Positions 28,158 through 36,878 of a DNA stretch of 64,000 nucleotides are shown piece by piece (position 1 is the first letter of the stretch; each line of letters starts with the position of its first letter). The translations under genes and the position numbers were made by a program. The stretch comes from Glycomyces luteolus. Lineage in GTDB: Bacteria; Actinomycetota; Actinomycetes; Mycobacteriales; Micromonosporaceae. The notes under the pieces are model-generated. The model made no database searches, was not told where the DNA came from, and saw only the letters and a program-made list of their open reading frames with translations. The stretch is taken from positions 363,142-427,141 of the forward strand of contig NZ_JAPZVP010000001.1 of assembly GCF_027622875.1 (NCBI RefSeq), given 5' to 3'.

Positions 28158-29147
28158 ATGATCTGCGTGTTCGGCGCCGGAAGCATCGGCTGCTACGTGG
28201 GCGGCAGGCTCGCGGCCGCCGGAGCCGAGGTGGTGTTCGTCGGGCGGCAGCGGATCGCCGACGAGGCGGCGACGCACGGTCTCGCCTTGACCGATCTGCA
28301 CGGCACGGCGTTGCACGTGGACGCGCCCCGGTTCGAGACGTCTCCCGTCGCCGGTGCCGATCTCGTGCTCGTCACCGTCAAGTCCTCCGGGACGCGGGCG
28401 GCGGCGGCAGCCCTTGCGCCGCACCTGGAACCGGGCACCGTCGTCATCAGCTTCCAGAACGGGCTGCGCAACGCGGACGTCCTGCGCGAGCAGCTGCCGC
28501 AGGCGACCGTGCTGCCGGGCATGGTCGCGTTCAACGTGGTCCACTCCGGACCCGGCCGCTTCCACCAGGGCACCGCGGGCGACCTCGGCGTCCAAACCCA
28601 TCCCGCGCTCGACGCGTTCGGGCCCGCATTCGCGAGCGCCGGACTCACGCTCGCCCGTGAAACCGACCTGCGCGGAGTTCAGGCCGCGAAACTCCTGCTC
28701 AACCTCAACAACGCCGTCAACGCGCTCTCCGGGCTGCCGCTCAAGACCGAGCTGTCGCAGCGCGCCTACCGCCGCTGCCTCGCGCTCGCCCAACGCGAAG
28801 CCCTCGCCGCGTACAAGGCCGCCGGACTGCGCCCCACCGCCACCGCCGGGCTCGACCCGCGCCTGCTTCCCGCCCTGCTCGGCCTGCCCGACGCGCTGTT
28901 CACCCGCACCGCCGCGAAGATGCTCGCCATGGACCCGCTCGCCCGATCCTCCACTTGGGAGGACCTCGAAGCCGGACGCCCAACCGAAGTGGACTACCTG
29001 AACGGCGAGATCGTCTCCCTCGCGGCCGAACACGGCCTCACCGCGCACGTCAACGAACACCTCACCGCGCTCGTGCACGCCGCCGAGGACGGCGGGCGCC
29101 GCGACTGGACCGGCCCCGAACTCCTCGCCGAACTGCGCCGCACCTGA
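28158..29147 (+). CDS. panE: 2-dehydropantoate 2-reductase (ketopantoate reductase)
   Basis: The 329-residue NADPH enzyme makes pantoate for coenzyme A. The Rossmann loop GAGSIGCYVGG is at residues 6-16. VTVKSSGTRAA, SFQNGLRN and the catalytic Lys in AAKLLLNLNNAVNAL match the ApbA/PanE family, as does the length. TAGCAT (28146-28151) is 6 nt from the ATG, so the mRNA is probably leaderless. No other pantothenate gene is near; some actinobacterial paralogues act on other 2-oxoacids, so the gene symbol is provisional. Confidence 0.8.
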   Translation: MICVFGAGSIGCYVGGRLAAAGAEVVFVGRQRIADEAATHGLALTDLHGTALHVDAPRFETSPVAGADLVLVTVKSSGTRAAAAALAPHLEPGTVVISFQNGLRNADVLREQLPQATVLPGMVAFNVVHSGPGRFHQGTAGDLGVQTHPALDAFGPAFASAGLTLARETDLRGVQAAKLLLNLNNAVNALSGLPLKTELSQRAYRRCLALAQREALAAYKAAGLRPTATAGLDPRLLPALLGLPDALFTRTAAKMLAMDPLARSSTWEDLEAGRPTEVDYLNGEIVSLAAEHGLTAHVNEHLTALVHAAEDGGRRDWTGPELLAELRRT

Positions 29148-29248
29148 ACCCGCGCCGCGCCCCGTTCAGTATCGGGACACCATCGGTTCACTCTCGTTGA
29201 CTAGCTTGACAATCGCACCACCAGGCTCAGCAACGGCGAAGGAAGACG

Positions 29249-29602
29249 ATGCGCACCCCCGAAGAGATCATGCAGGACCTGGAGCACCGCGTGGCCGTGA
29301 TCCAGGAGCAGGCCGGCCGCGCCGAGCAGGCGCTGGCCGCATCGGAGACGACGCTCGCCAGCGACGAAGGCGCCGTCACGGTCACGGTGAACGCGGGCGG
29401 CGCGCTCACCGGCCTCCGCTTCTCCAACGAGGCCAAGCACATGTCCGGCACCGGACTCGCCGCACTCGTGCTCGACACGTACCGGCGGGCCGTCGAGGCG
29501 TCCGGTCAGAAGACCGCCGCGATCATGTCCGATCTGCTCGGCGGCGACCAGGAGGCCATGGGCCTCCTCCAGTCGTTCACCGCGCCGAAGACGGAGGACT
29601 GA
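29249..29602 (+). CDS. YbaB/EbfC-family nucleoid-associated protein
   Basis: The 117-residue protein has an N-terminal coiled-coil helix (EEIMQDLEHRVAVIQEQAGR), then a beta-sheet with VTVTVNAGGALTGLRF and a second long helix, the EbfC layout. Dimers bind DNA, but paralogues in actinobacteria often sit in clusters of WXG-type secreted proteins, as here. It starts a four-gene run with overlapping stop and start codons. GAAGGAAG precedes the ATG. Its role in this cassette is unknown. Confidence 0.8.
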   Translation: MRTPEEIMQDLEHRVAVIQEQAGRAEQALAASETTLASDEGAVTVTVNAGGALTGLRFSNEAKHMSGTGLAALVLDTYRRAVEASGQKTAAIMSDLLGGDQEAMGLLQSFTAPKTED

Positions 29603-29931
29603 TGGTCCAGGTCGACCCGCAGGCGCTGCGCGACCACGCCGCGCGGCTCGCGAACGGCCCCATGGCGAGGGTCAGGACCGCCGCCGACGCCGCCAACACC
29701 GTGCGCCTCGGCGACGAGGACGCGTACGGCATCGTCTTCGCACAGGTCATCCCACCCGTCCTCGACCTGTTCCTCGACGACGCCGGTGCCGCCCTCAACT
29801 CCGCCGACGACCTCGGCCTCGGATTCGCGGAAGTCGTCAACGACACCGCGATCCAGCACCTCGCCGCCGACCAGGAGGTCGCGGCCCTCTTCGACGAACT
29901 CGGCAAGGAACTGGACGGGCACACCCCATGA
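29602..29931 (+). CDS. EspC/WXG100-like small helical protein
   Basis: The 109-residue all-helical protein begins MVQVDPQALRDHAARL, the pattern of EspC-like ESX-associated proteins (DUF2580 type). It has no signal peptide. The stop codon of the YbaB gene shares a base with this ATG, so translation is coupled, and the next gene overlaps by 4 nt. It is probably a partner for the larger WXG-like product. No secretion machinery is in the window. Confidence 0.65.
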   Translation: MVQVDPQALRDHAARLANGPMARVRTAADAANTVRLGDEDAYGIVFAQVIPPVLDLFLDDAGAALNSADDLGLGFAEVVNDTAIQHLAADQEVAALFDELGKELDGHTP

Positions 29932-30947
29932 CCAACCCCCTCATCGAAGGCGAGACCGCGACCTCGGCCCTCCAGGGCACCAAGGTGATCGGCGGCCTCG
30001 CCAAGACCGCGACCGCCTACGGCACCGCGTTCACCTCGGAGCCGTTCAGCTTCCTCGACGCCGGGGTCGCCACCGCCACCACCGCGCTCGACGTCCTCTC
30101 CTTCGTGGCCAACCCCTTCAAACACCTGCTGCAGGCCGGAGTGGGCTGGCTCTTCGAGCACATCTCGTTCCTGCGTGAACCCCTCGACTGGGTCGCGGGC
30201 AACCCGCAGGCGATCGAGGGCCTGGCACTGACCTGGAACAACATCGCGATGGAGATGAGCACCGCCGCGGACGAATGGGCCGCCGAGCTCAAGACGATCG
30301 AGGACTGGGACGGCGCGGACGCCACCGCCTACCGGAACGCGGCGGCCGGGTTCGAGCAGGTCCTGCGCTCCAGCGCCGAAGCGGCCGCGACCACCGCGAA
30401 CGGCGTCAACATCGCCGGCGTGGCCGTGGGCATCCTCCGCACGATCATCCTGGAGCTCATCACCAACTTCATCGCCGAGGCGATCATGTGGGCGCTCAGC
30501 GCGCTGGCCACCGCCGGGTTCACCTTCGGCGCGACCCTCGCCGCCGCGATCGCCCGGATCGTCTCGAAGGCCGTGAGCGTCTTCGCGAACATCGTCGGCA
30601 AGGTCGGGCAGCTGATGTCGAAGTTCGGGCGCTACATCGCCTCGTTCCGCAGGTTCGGCACCCAGTCGCAAGGCCTGAAGAAGGCCATGGACGCCACCAC
30701 CGACCAGCTGCTCAAGGGCTCGTCGAAGGCGTTCATGAACGGCGGGCGCCTGACCATGAACGGCGCCGGGAACATGCGCAACGCCTCGCTCGACACCCTC
30801 CGCAAGTCCTTCGACCCGCTGAAGAACAACTGGGGCAACCCGATCAACACCCAGAAGGTCCTCAAGTACTCCGCGACCGAGATCAACCGCGGCCGCAACC
30901 TCGACGACCGGATGGAGCAGGAGCGGAAGGACAACGGCGGACCTTGA
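29928..30947 (+). CDS. Large WXG-type helical protein, possible type VII secretion substrate
   Basis: The 339-residue protein has a helical N-terminal half carrying WDG at residues 127-129 (EDWDGADATAYRNAAAGF), the turn of WXG100-like folds. Long hydrophobic helices follow between about 160 and 225 (IILELITNFIAEAIMW). The C-terminus is polar and basic with many Asn and Lys, ending in RMEQERKDNGGP. I recognise no toxin domain in the last 110 residues. It overlaps the EspC-like gene by 4 nt and the next gene by 4 nt. Confidence 0.6.
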   Translation: MTNPLIEGETATSALQGTKVIGGLAKTATAYGTAFTSEPFSFLDAGVATATTALDVLSFVANPFKHLLQAGVGWLFEHISFLREPLDWVAGNPQAIEGLALTWNNIAMEMSTAADEWAAELKTIEDWDGADATAYRNAAAGFEQVLRSSAEAAATTANGVNIAGVAVGILRTIILELITNFIAEAIMWALSALATAGFTFGATLAAAIARIVSKAVSVFANIVGKVGQLMSKFGRYIASFRRFGTQSQGLKKAMDATTDQLLKGSSKAFMNGGRLTMNGAGNMRNASLDTLRKSFDPLKNNWGNPINTQKVLKYSATEINRGRNLDDRMEQERKDNGGP

Positions 30948-31201
30948 TCTGGACCCTCGCCATCCTCGTCAGCCTCGCGGGCGCCCTCTACTTCGGCGTG
31001 CGCGCGGCGCGCCGCGAACTCCGCGAGGGCATCGAGGACCTCGAGCGGCACCCGCCCGACCTGACGAAGCTGACCGACGCGCAGCGCGCCGAATACGAGC
31101 GGCTCCTCGCCGCGAACCGCCTCGCCCAGGCGGTGGAGGACGCCGAGCGGGCCGCCGCCGAGCGGCTCATGCGCGAGCAGGACGAGCAAGAAGGCCGCTG
31201 A
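30944..31201 (+). CDS. Small membrane protein of the WXG cassette
   Basis: The 85-residue product starts at TTG 30944, overlapping the previous stop codon. One N-terminal helix (WTLAILVSLAGALYFGV) is followed by a charged, probably coiled-coil region rich in Arg, Glu and Ala. Topology predicts a membrane-anchored cytoplasmic rod. It ends the cassette and converges with a histidine kinase gene 3 nt away. Family unknown; an anchor or immunity-type role is only a guess. Confidence 0.6.
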   Translation: MIWTLAILVSLAGALYFGVRAARRELREGIEDLERHPPDLTKLTDAQRAEYERLLAANRLAQAVEDAERAAAERLMREQDEQEGR

Positions 31202-31204
31202 GCG

Positions 31205-32260
31205 CTATGCGTTCCGGACCGGCAGCGTCAACCGGAACCGGCAGCCCCGGTCCGCGTAGAGGAGTTCGACCTCGCCGCCGTGGGCCTGTGCGATCTGCCG
31301 CGCGATCGGCAGCCCGAGCCCCGTCCCGGAGGCGTGACCGCGCCAGAACCGTACGAAGACCCGTTCCCGCTCGGCCGCAGGGATACCCGGGCCCTCATCG
31401 GTGACGACCACCGCGATCCCTGCCTCCGAACGCCGGACCTCGACGTCGACGGCCGTGCCCTCCGGGGCGTGCTTGACGGCGTTGTGGACCAGGTTCGCGA
31501 CCGCGCGGTGGACGCTCGGACCGTCGACCGGGGCCTCCGCCGACGCCTCGCCGCGCAGCTCCAGGCGGACCGTACGCGAGGCCGCGAAGGCCGCCGCCTC
31601 CTCGAAGACCTCGCGCACCAGCGCCGCGACGTCCGTCGGGCGCCGGTCGATCACGCGGGCCCGCCCGCGCGCGTCCACCAGCAGCTCGCCCACGGCGACC
31701 CGCAGCCGCTCGGCCGCGTTCCGGCTGCGCTCCAAACCCTCCCGGTAGAGCGAGAGATCGGGTTCGGGGTGGCGCAGGACCACATCGGCGCCGGTGATCA
31801 AGACGGCGAGGGGGGTCCGCAGCTCGTGGCTGGTCTCCTCGACCAGCCGCCGCTGCACCTGCGCCGACCGCTCGAGGCGGTCGAGCATCGCGTCGAACGC
31901 GGCGGCGAGCCCGATCGCCTCGGTCGTGCCCTGCGCGCCGCCCACGCGCAGGCTCAAGTCGGAGGCCTCGATCCGTTCGGCCGCTTCGCGAATGCGCTCG
32001 AACGGGCGCACCGCCCGGCCCGACCACCACCACGCGAGCGCCCCCGTGACCGGCAGCAGCGCGACCACCGTGAACCACGCCCACCCGGTCGGGTCCACAT
32101 CGGATGCCGAGACCAGGCGGGTGGTGCCGTCGGGCGCCGTCTCGGTGACCTCGTTCCGGTCGATCGAGGTCACCGCGAAGACGAGCACCACCGGCAGGTA
32201 GATCGCGAGGGCCCCGGTGAGCGCGAGCCGGGCGCGCAGCGAGCGCAGCAGCCCGATCAC
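31205..32260 (-). CDS. Sensor histidine kinase
   Basis: The 351-residue kinase has two membrane helices (about 12-31 and 62-82) flanking a short extracellular loop of about 30 residues. A HAMP linker, the phospho-acceptor H box ETSHELRTPLAVL, the N box NLVHNAVKHAPEG, and GTGLGLPIARQI complete the catalytic part. GTG 32260 overlaps the response-regulator stop by 4 nt. With so small a sensor loop, the lipoprotein encoded upstream in the operon may supply ligand sensing. Confidence 0.9.
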   Translation of the reverse strand: MIGLLRSLRARLALTGALAIYLPVVLVFAVTSIDRNEVTETAPDGTTRLVSASDVDPTGWAWFTVVALLPVTGALAWWWSGRAVRPFERIREAAERIEASDLSLRVGGAQGTTEAIGLAAAFDAMLDRLERSAQVQRRLVEETSHELRTPLAVLITGADVVLRHPEPDLSLYREGLERSRNAAERLRVAVGELLVDARGRARVIDRRPTDVAALVREVFEEAAAFAASRTVRLELRGEASAEAPVDGPSVHRAVANLVHNAVKHAPEGTAVDVEVRRSEAGIAVVVTDEGPGIPAAERERVFVRFWRGHASGTGLGLPIARQIAQAHGGEVELLYADRGCRFRLTLPVRNA

Positions 32261-32928
32261 GGCGCCTCCCGCAGGACGTACCCGACACCGGTCACCGTGG
32301 AGATCGGCCCGGGTTCGCCCAGCTTGCGGCGCAGGCGACTCAGGATCACCCGCACCGAGGCCGTGAACGGGTCGGCGTTCGCGTCCCAGACGTGCTCGAG
32401 CAGTTCCTCGGCGCTCACCGTCCGGCCCGCGCGGTGCATGAGGTACCGCAGCATCGAGAACTCCCTCGGGGTCAGGTCCAGTTCGCCGCCGCCGCGCCAG
32501 GCCCGGTGCGCGGCGGTGTCGAGCCGCAGGTCGCCGACCGCGAGCACCGCGTCGTGCGCGTCGGCGCGACGGGCGAGCGCGCGCAGCCTCGCGGCCAGCT
32601 CCTGGAAGTCGAACGGCTTGACGAGGTAGTCGTCCGCGCCCGCGTCGAGCCCGGCCACGCGGTCGTCGACGGCGTCGCGGGCGGTGAGCACGAGCAGGCG
32701 GCGGGGTCGGCGCAGCGCGGGGTCGGCGCCGAGTCGCCGCAGCAGCTCCAGGCCGTCCCCGTCCGGCAGGCCGAGGTCGAGGCACGCCACGTCGAAGTCG
32801 TTGCAGCACAACAGCGCTTCGGCTTCGGCACAGTTCTGGGCGAGGTCCACGGCGTAGGCCTCGTTGCGCAGGCCCAGTGCCAGGACCGGGCCCAGGTCGC
32901 GGTCGTCCTCGACCAGCAGGATGCGCAC
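32257..32928 (-). CDS. OmpR-family response regulator
   Basis: The 223-residue protein has a receiver domain with acidic pocket EDD, phospho-acceptor Asp in CLDLGLPDG (about residue 51) and Lys in YLVKPF. A winged-helix output domain follows (PREFSMLRYLMHRAGRTVS and the final TVTGVGYVL). It starts with GTG 32928, 12 nt after the lipoprotein stop codon, and is coupled to the kinase. A direct repeat upstream of the lipoprotein gene is a candidate binding site. Confidence 0.95.
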   Translation of the reverse strand: MRILLVEDDRDLGPVLALGLRNEAYAVDLAQNCAEAEALLCCNDFDVACLDLGLPDGDGLELLRRLGADPALRRPRRLLVLTARDAVDDRVAGLDAGADDYLVKPFDFQELAARLRALARRADAHDAVLAVGDLRLDTAAHRAWRGGGELDLTPREFSMLRYLMHRAGRTVSAEELLEHVWDANADPFTASVRVILSRLRRKLGEPGPISTVTGVGYVLREAP

Positions 32929-32940
32929 GCCTCCCCTTTC

Positions 32941-34560
32941 CTACGCGTCGCGGCGGGCTTCGACGGTGCCCGCGGTGCCGTGGGCGGTCATCAGGTCGTC
33001 CTCGAAGGACACCCGGACGCCCGCCCCGGCACCGGCGAGATCGGCTTGGCGGTACTCGCCGTCGCCCGTGGGCACCAGCGTAAACGCGGGCGGCTCGACC
33101 CCGAGCGAAACGGCGCCCACCCCGCCGTGCTCCTCCAGCGTGTACCAGCCGAGCACGCCGTCGCCCGCGGTGCGGATGCGCACGTAGGTGTGCAGTTCGC
33201 CGCCCTCGATCGCGCCGAGGTCGGCTTCGATCGCCTCGCGTTCGTCGCGGCCCGCGTCGGTCCCGCCGTTCAGGAGCGCGAGCACGTCGGCTTCGTGGGC
33301 GGCGACGTCGTCGGCGCTGAACTCGCTGGAGGAGAACAGGGCCGCCGCCGCGTCGGCGCCGTCGGCCGCGACCTCGAGGCCGTCCTCCGTGGCGGTGACG
33401 TGGAATGTCGATCCGGACTCGATCGTGTAGACGCCTTCGCGCGCTTGCAGTTCGGCGGGGTCGACCTCGGCGGCGCCCTCAGGGGCGGGGATCGGGTCCC
33501 CCGCGATGAACGCCGGGGCGATCGCCTCGACCAGCTCCCCGGCGATGACCGCCTCGGAGTTGGAGGCGGCGGCCAGGGCCGTGCCGGTCTCGGGCAGCCA
33601 GGCCGCGACCGCGTTGTGGCCGGTGTCGCCGCCGCCTCCCGAAGCGGTGATGAGCGGTGCGCCGAACACGTCGGGTCCGACCGACACCCATCCGGGGAGC
33701 TCCTCGGTGCCGTCGCCGTTGTCGAACCCGGTGCCCAGCAGCAGGTCCACTGCCTCCGGTGCGATGACCTCGCCGGTGAACAGGCCCCTGGTCCAGGCGT
33801 GCAGTTCAGCGGCGGTCATCGCCAGGTCGCCGTTCCCGGCGAGCGCCCAGTGCGGACCGGCGAACTCGCCGTTCTGCCGCGAGGGCTGACCGTCGACGAC
33901 GCCGACCGCGCGCGGCCCCGGCGCGGCCGGCTCGCCGTCCCAGAACCCGCCGATCGGCTCGCCGTCGACCCGCAGGATCTCCTCGGCCAGGTAGCCGCGG
34001 TAGTCGCCCGTGGTCTCGTCCACGATGAGCGCCAGCAGCACGTATCCGGCGTTCGAGTACGAGAACTCGGTGCCCGGCTCGAACGCCGGGTTCAATGCGC
34101 TGAGTCTCGCGATCGCCTCGTCGCGTTCGAGCGGCCGGTGGTCCTCGCCCAGGACGCCGCCGAGGCCGCTCGTGCGCAGCAGCAGCTGCTCCACTGTGGT
34201 GTCGGCGGCCGGGCCCTCGAGGCCGGGCAGGAGCGCGCCCGCGCGGTCCTCGAGGGCGAACGCGCCTTCGTCGGCGAGGCCGATGACCGCGGCGGCGGTG
34301 AACGCCTTGCTGATCGAGCCGATCGCGAACACCGTCTCGTCGGTGTTCGGCGTCGACTCGTCCGCCATGCCGAACGCGGCCCGGCAGTCGCCCGCGCCGT
34401 CGCCGATCGCCAGCGCGCCGCTGAAACCGGCGTCGGCCCAGCGGCTCAGCGCGCTCGTGAACGCGCTGTCGCAGCCCGCGGTCGCGGTGTCGGTCTCGGG
34501 GTCGGCGGTGCAGGCGGCCGCCAGCAGGGCGGCCGCGAGGGCCATGGAGATGCGTCTCAT
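32941..34560 (-). CDS. Lipoprotein with beta-lactamase/DD-peptidase (class C) fold
   Basis: The 539-residue protein starts with a lipobox signal (LLAAAC, Cys at residue 17), so it is anchored outside the membrane. The serine hydrolase domain has SISK (SxxK nucleophile near residue 85) and YSN (second motif) in FSYSNAGYV, with the third-motif region in SGGGGDTGHN. A C-terminal lipocalin-like extension of about 160 residues follows. Family members are DD-peptidases, esterases or penicillin-binding sensors. It is the first gene of an operon with a response regulator and kinase, so it may report on cell-wall state. Confidence 0.85.
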   Translation of the reverse strand: MRRISMALAAALLAAACTADPETDTATAGCDSAFTSALSRWADAGFSGALAIGDGAGDCRAAFGMADESTPNTDETVFAIGSISKAFTAAAVIGLADEGAFALEDRAGALLPGLEGPAADTTVEQLLLRTSGLGGVLGEDHRPLERDEAIARLSALNPAFEPGTEFSYSNAGYVLLALIVDETTGDYRGYLAEEILRVDGEPIGGFWDGEPAAPGPRAVGVVDGQPSRQNGEFAGPHWALAGNGDLAMTAAELHAWTRGLFTGEVIAPEAVDLLLGTGFDNGDGTEELPGWVSVGPDVFGAPLITASGGGGDTGHNAVAAWLPETGTALAAASNSEAVIAGELVEAIAPAFIAGDPIPAPEGAAEVDPAELQAREGVYTIESGSTFHVTATEDGLEVAADGADAAAALFSSSEFSADDVAAHEADVLALLNGGTDAGRDEREAIEADLGAIEGGELHTYVRIRTAGDGVLGWYTLEEHGGVGAVSLGVEPPAFTLVPTGDGEYRQADLAGAGAGVRVSFEDDLMTAHGTAGTVEARRDA

Positions 34561-34583
34561 GGGCCGAACGGTAGGGGCCGTGC

Positions 34584-34601
34584 TGTGAACCGGGTGTAAA
34601 C
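34584..34601 (-). promoter_or_regulatory. Direct-repeat site upstream of the lipoprotein operon
   Basis: On the minus strand GTTTACA and GTTCACA start 11 bp apart. This is the spacing of OmpR/PhoP-class direct repeats and resembles half of a PHO box. TACCGT, 7 nt before ATG 34560, is a likely -10. Control by the operon's own response regulator is inferred. Confidence 0.45.
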
Positions 34602-34607
34602 GAGCGG

Positions 34608-35906
34608 TCAGGGGCGGGGGAGGTCGAGGAGGACGACCTCGCAGCGGTAGTGCTGGGAGGCGGTCATGGGGCCGCGGAACCAGAGGAGCGGGGTGCGGGA
34701 CGGGTCGCCGGGGGCGACGATCGGCCGCAGGTTGTCGACTTCGGAGTTCTCGGTGACGGGTGTCCAGGCCCAGAACCTGCCCGCGGCGGCGGCGCGGCCG
34801 TGGAAGATCTCGCGGTGGGGGAGTACCGCGCCGTCGCGGGGGTCGACGGGGGTGGAGATGTAGACCGAGCCGGGGTCGTACGGGTCGATCGCGGCGAGGC
34901 CCGTGTAGTCCTCTTCGTGCGGCATCAGGCCGGGCCCGGCCTTCGCGAGTTCGTTGACGGTCCATTCGCCGCCGGGTGCCATGCGGGCGTAGAAGAACCG
35001 CAGGTCCGGGGCGGCCCGCCTGCGGTCGAGATCGAGTTCCTCCTCGCCTGCGCGGGCGGTGAGGATCGCGGCGACGCCGCCGTTCGCGGTGGTGCGGATG
35101 TCGGTGGTCCAGCAGTGCGAGATCCGCGTGCCGCCCCAGCGGGAACCGGCGGCGAGGACCGTGGTCAGGCCCTCCTGCGAGGGCGCTTCTCCGTTGAGGG
35201 CTTTGGGGTCGAGGACGGTGCCGTCGCTGCGGTGGAGCGCGCCGTGCTCGAGGTAGCCGTGGTAGATCGAGTTGTCGAAGTCGCGCGGGTGGTGGTCGGT
35301 GGTGACCAGGTGGAGGCGGTCTCCGGCGGCGGCGTAGCGGGTGTAGCCGTTGACGTAGCCGACCTTGGGGCGGGTGAAGAGTTTCCCGGCGTAGGCCCAG
35401 GTCTCGCCTTCGTCGTCGGAGACGATCGCGCACTGGTCGTCGTTCACGGCGCGGGCGAAGCAGTAGAGGCGCCCGTCCATGGCGCGCAGGTTCGAGTAGG
35501 TGACGCCGCGGCCCTCGGTGTGCGGGCTCCAGTCGAAGCTGCGCTCGGGGCCCCACATGGTGGGGTCGCCCGGTTCGCTGATGCGCCAGCGGGTCAGGTC
35601 GTCGGTCTTGTGCTTGGTGTAGACGGCGAGCCAGCGGCCGTCGCTGCGCCTCCACAGGGCGGGAACGTCGTGGTCGTCGGTCTCGAACCGCTCATGGAGC
35701 ACCGCGATGCGGGAGGCGCCGGTGCGGAGGTCGACGACCGCGAGTTCGACGTTGCCCGAGCGGGCCTCGCCGCCGGGGCCTTCGGCGGCCGCGATGGACC
35801 CGACGACGAGCTGCTGCGTCTCGGGGTCGACGAGGGCGCGCTCGTCCTGGAACCAGCACCATGCGCCGTTGTCATTGACGACGTTCGGCTCGGCGAATCG
35901 GGGCAT
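34608..35906 (-). CDS. BNR-repeat protein (BNR_4 type), possible carbohydrate-active enzyme
   Basis: The 432-residue beta-propeller-like protein has no signal peptide. It opens with VNDNGAWCWFQDERALVD and contains Asp-box-like loops (SDDEGETWAYAG) and HHPRDFDNSIYHGYLEHG, features of the BNR_4 group, which includes polysaccharide lyases. Absence of an export signal argues for a cytoplasmic oligosaccharide substrate or a different function. ATG 35906 follows GAAGGAGG. It lies downstream of no recognisable partner gene. Confidence 0.7.
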   Translation of the reverse strand: MPRFAEPNVVNDNGAWCWFQDERALVDPETQQLVVGSIAAAEGPGGEARSGNVELAVVDLRTGASRIAVLHERFETDDHDVPALWRRSDGRWLAVYTKHKTDDLTRWRISEPGDPTMWGPERSFDWSPHTEGRGVTYSNLRAMDGRLYCFARAVNDDQCAIVSDDEGETWAYAGKLFTRPKVGYVNGYTRYAAAGDRLHLVTTDHHPRDFDNSIYHGYLEHGALHRSDGTVLDPKALNGEAPSQEGLTTVLAAGSRWGGTRISHCWTTDIRTTANGGVAAILTARAGEEELDLDRRRAAPDLRFFYARMAPGGEWTVNELAKAGPGLMPHEEDYTGLAAIDPYDPGSVYISTPVDPRDGAVLPHREIFHGRAAAAGRFWAWTPVTENSEVDNLRPIVAPGDPSRTPLLWFRGPMTASQHYRCEVVLLDLPRP

Positions 35907-36092
35907 GACGGCCTCCTTCGGCTGGTCCGCGCGGCACGGACGCATCGAGGACCGACAGTATCGGAAAGCGGTATCAAGGCCTGGGGCGGCCCCGACCGCA
36001 CCCAACGGAGTGCCACCAAAGATGCAGGGCCCCAGCCGAACCTCGGCCCCGAGGCCGACGCGCCCGGCCCCGCCGCTCCATACGCTCGGAAC

Positions 36093-36839
36093 ATGGACCT
36101 CGCACTCGCCGCCTCCCTAGCGGCCCTCGCGCTCATCGACTCGACCAGCTTCGGCACGCTCCTCATCCCGGTCTGGCTGCTCCTCGCCCCCGGCCGGGTG
36201 CGGGCCGGGCGGATGCTCGCCTACCTCGCCACCATCGCCGTGTTCTACTTCGCCGTCGGCCTGCTCATCGCCGTCGGCGCCGCCACCTTCATCGACGACA
36301 TCGGCGCGCTCCTCGACACCCGACCCGCACTGTGGACCCAGCTCGTCCTCGGCATCGGCCTGCTCGTCCTCAGCTTCCGCTTCGACTCCAAGAAGCAGCA
36401 CGGGGAGGGCGGACGGGTGGCGCGCTGGCGCGAACGGGCGCTCGGCGTCGATGCGGCCGAAGGCGCAGGCGCGACCCGCACCCGCTCCTCGGTGCTGCCG
36501 CTCATGGGCCTCGCGCTCGCGGCGGCCACGATCGAGGTCGCCACGATGCTGCCGTACCTGGCCGCGATCGGGCTGGTCACGTCCGCCGGGATCGGGGCGG
36601 CCGGGATCACGCTGACGATGGCCGGGTACTGCCTGGTGATGGTGCTGCCCGCACTGGTGCTGCTCGCGGCCCGCCTGGTCGCGCGCGGTGCCGTGGAGCC
36701 GCTGCTCAAGCGGATCAACGACTGGATGGTCAAGCACGCCGCCTCCACGACCGGCTGGGTGCTCGGCATCGTCGGCTTCCTCGTGGCCCGCGACGCGGCC
36801 TGGCGGCTCGGCCTGTTCGAGCTGCTCCTCAACCGCTAG
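36093..36839 (+). CDS. GAP-family (Sap/LysE-like) membrane protein
   Basis: The 248-residue protein has six hydrophobic helices in two groups of three. The first carries ALIDSTSFGTLLIPVWLLL, the family's opening signature, and a charged cytosolic loop near residues 110-130 separates the groups. These proteins belong to the LysE-like exporter superfamily; substrates are largely unknown (a mycobacterial relative affects peptidoglycolipid export). TACGCT (36081-36086) is 6 nt from ATG 36093, giving a leaderless start. Confidence 0.8.
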   Translation: MDLALAASLAALALIDSTSFGTLLIPVWLLLAPGRVRAGRMLAYLATIAVFYFAVGLLIAVGAATFIDDIGALLDTRPALWTQLVLGIGLLVLSFRFDSKKQHGEGGRVARWRERALGVDAAEGAGATRTRSSVLPLMGLALAAATIEVATMLPYLAAIGLVTSAGIGAAGITLTMAGYCLVMVLPALVLLAARLVARGAVEPLLKRINDWMVKHAASTTGWVLGIVGFLVARDAAWRLGLFELLLNR

Positions 36840-36845
36840 GAGAGT

Positions 36846-36869
36846 GCCCCGGCGATCGCTCGCCGGGGC
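36846..36869. terminator. Terminator between convergent genes
   Basis: The 10-bp perfect stem GCCCCGGCGA / TCGCCGGGGC has loop TCGC, between the GAP-family stop codon and the CBM2 protein stop codon. Confidence 0.8.
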
Positions 36870-36878
36870 GCTCCGGCG

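Noticed and set aside
24390-29078. A 1562-codon open frame on the minus strand, and a 1299-codon plus-strand frame at 24164-28063
   Set aside because: Both are antisense or offset shadows of the M20, nucleotidase and panE genes. Low-complexity Arg/Gly/Ala translation and no family motifs show they are products of GC bias.
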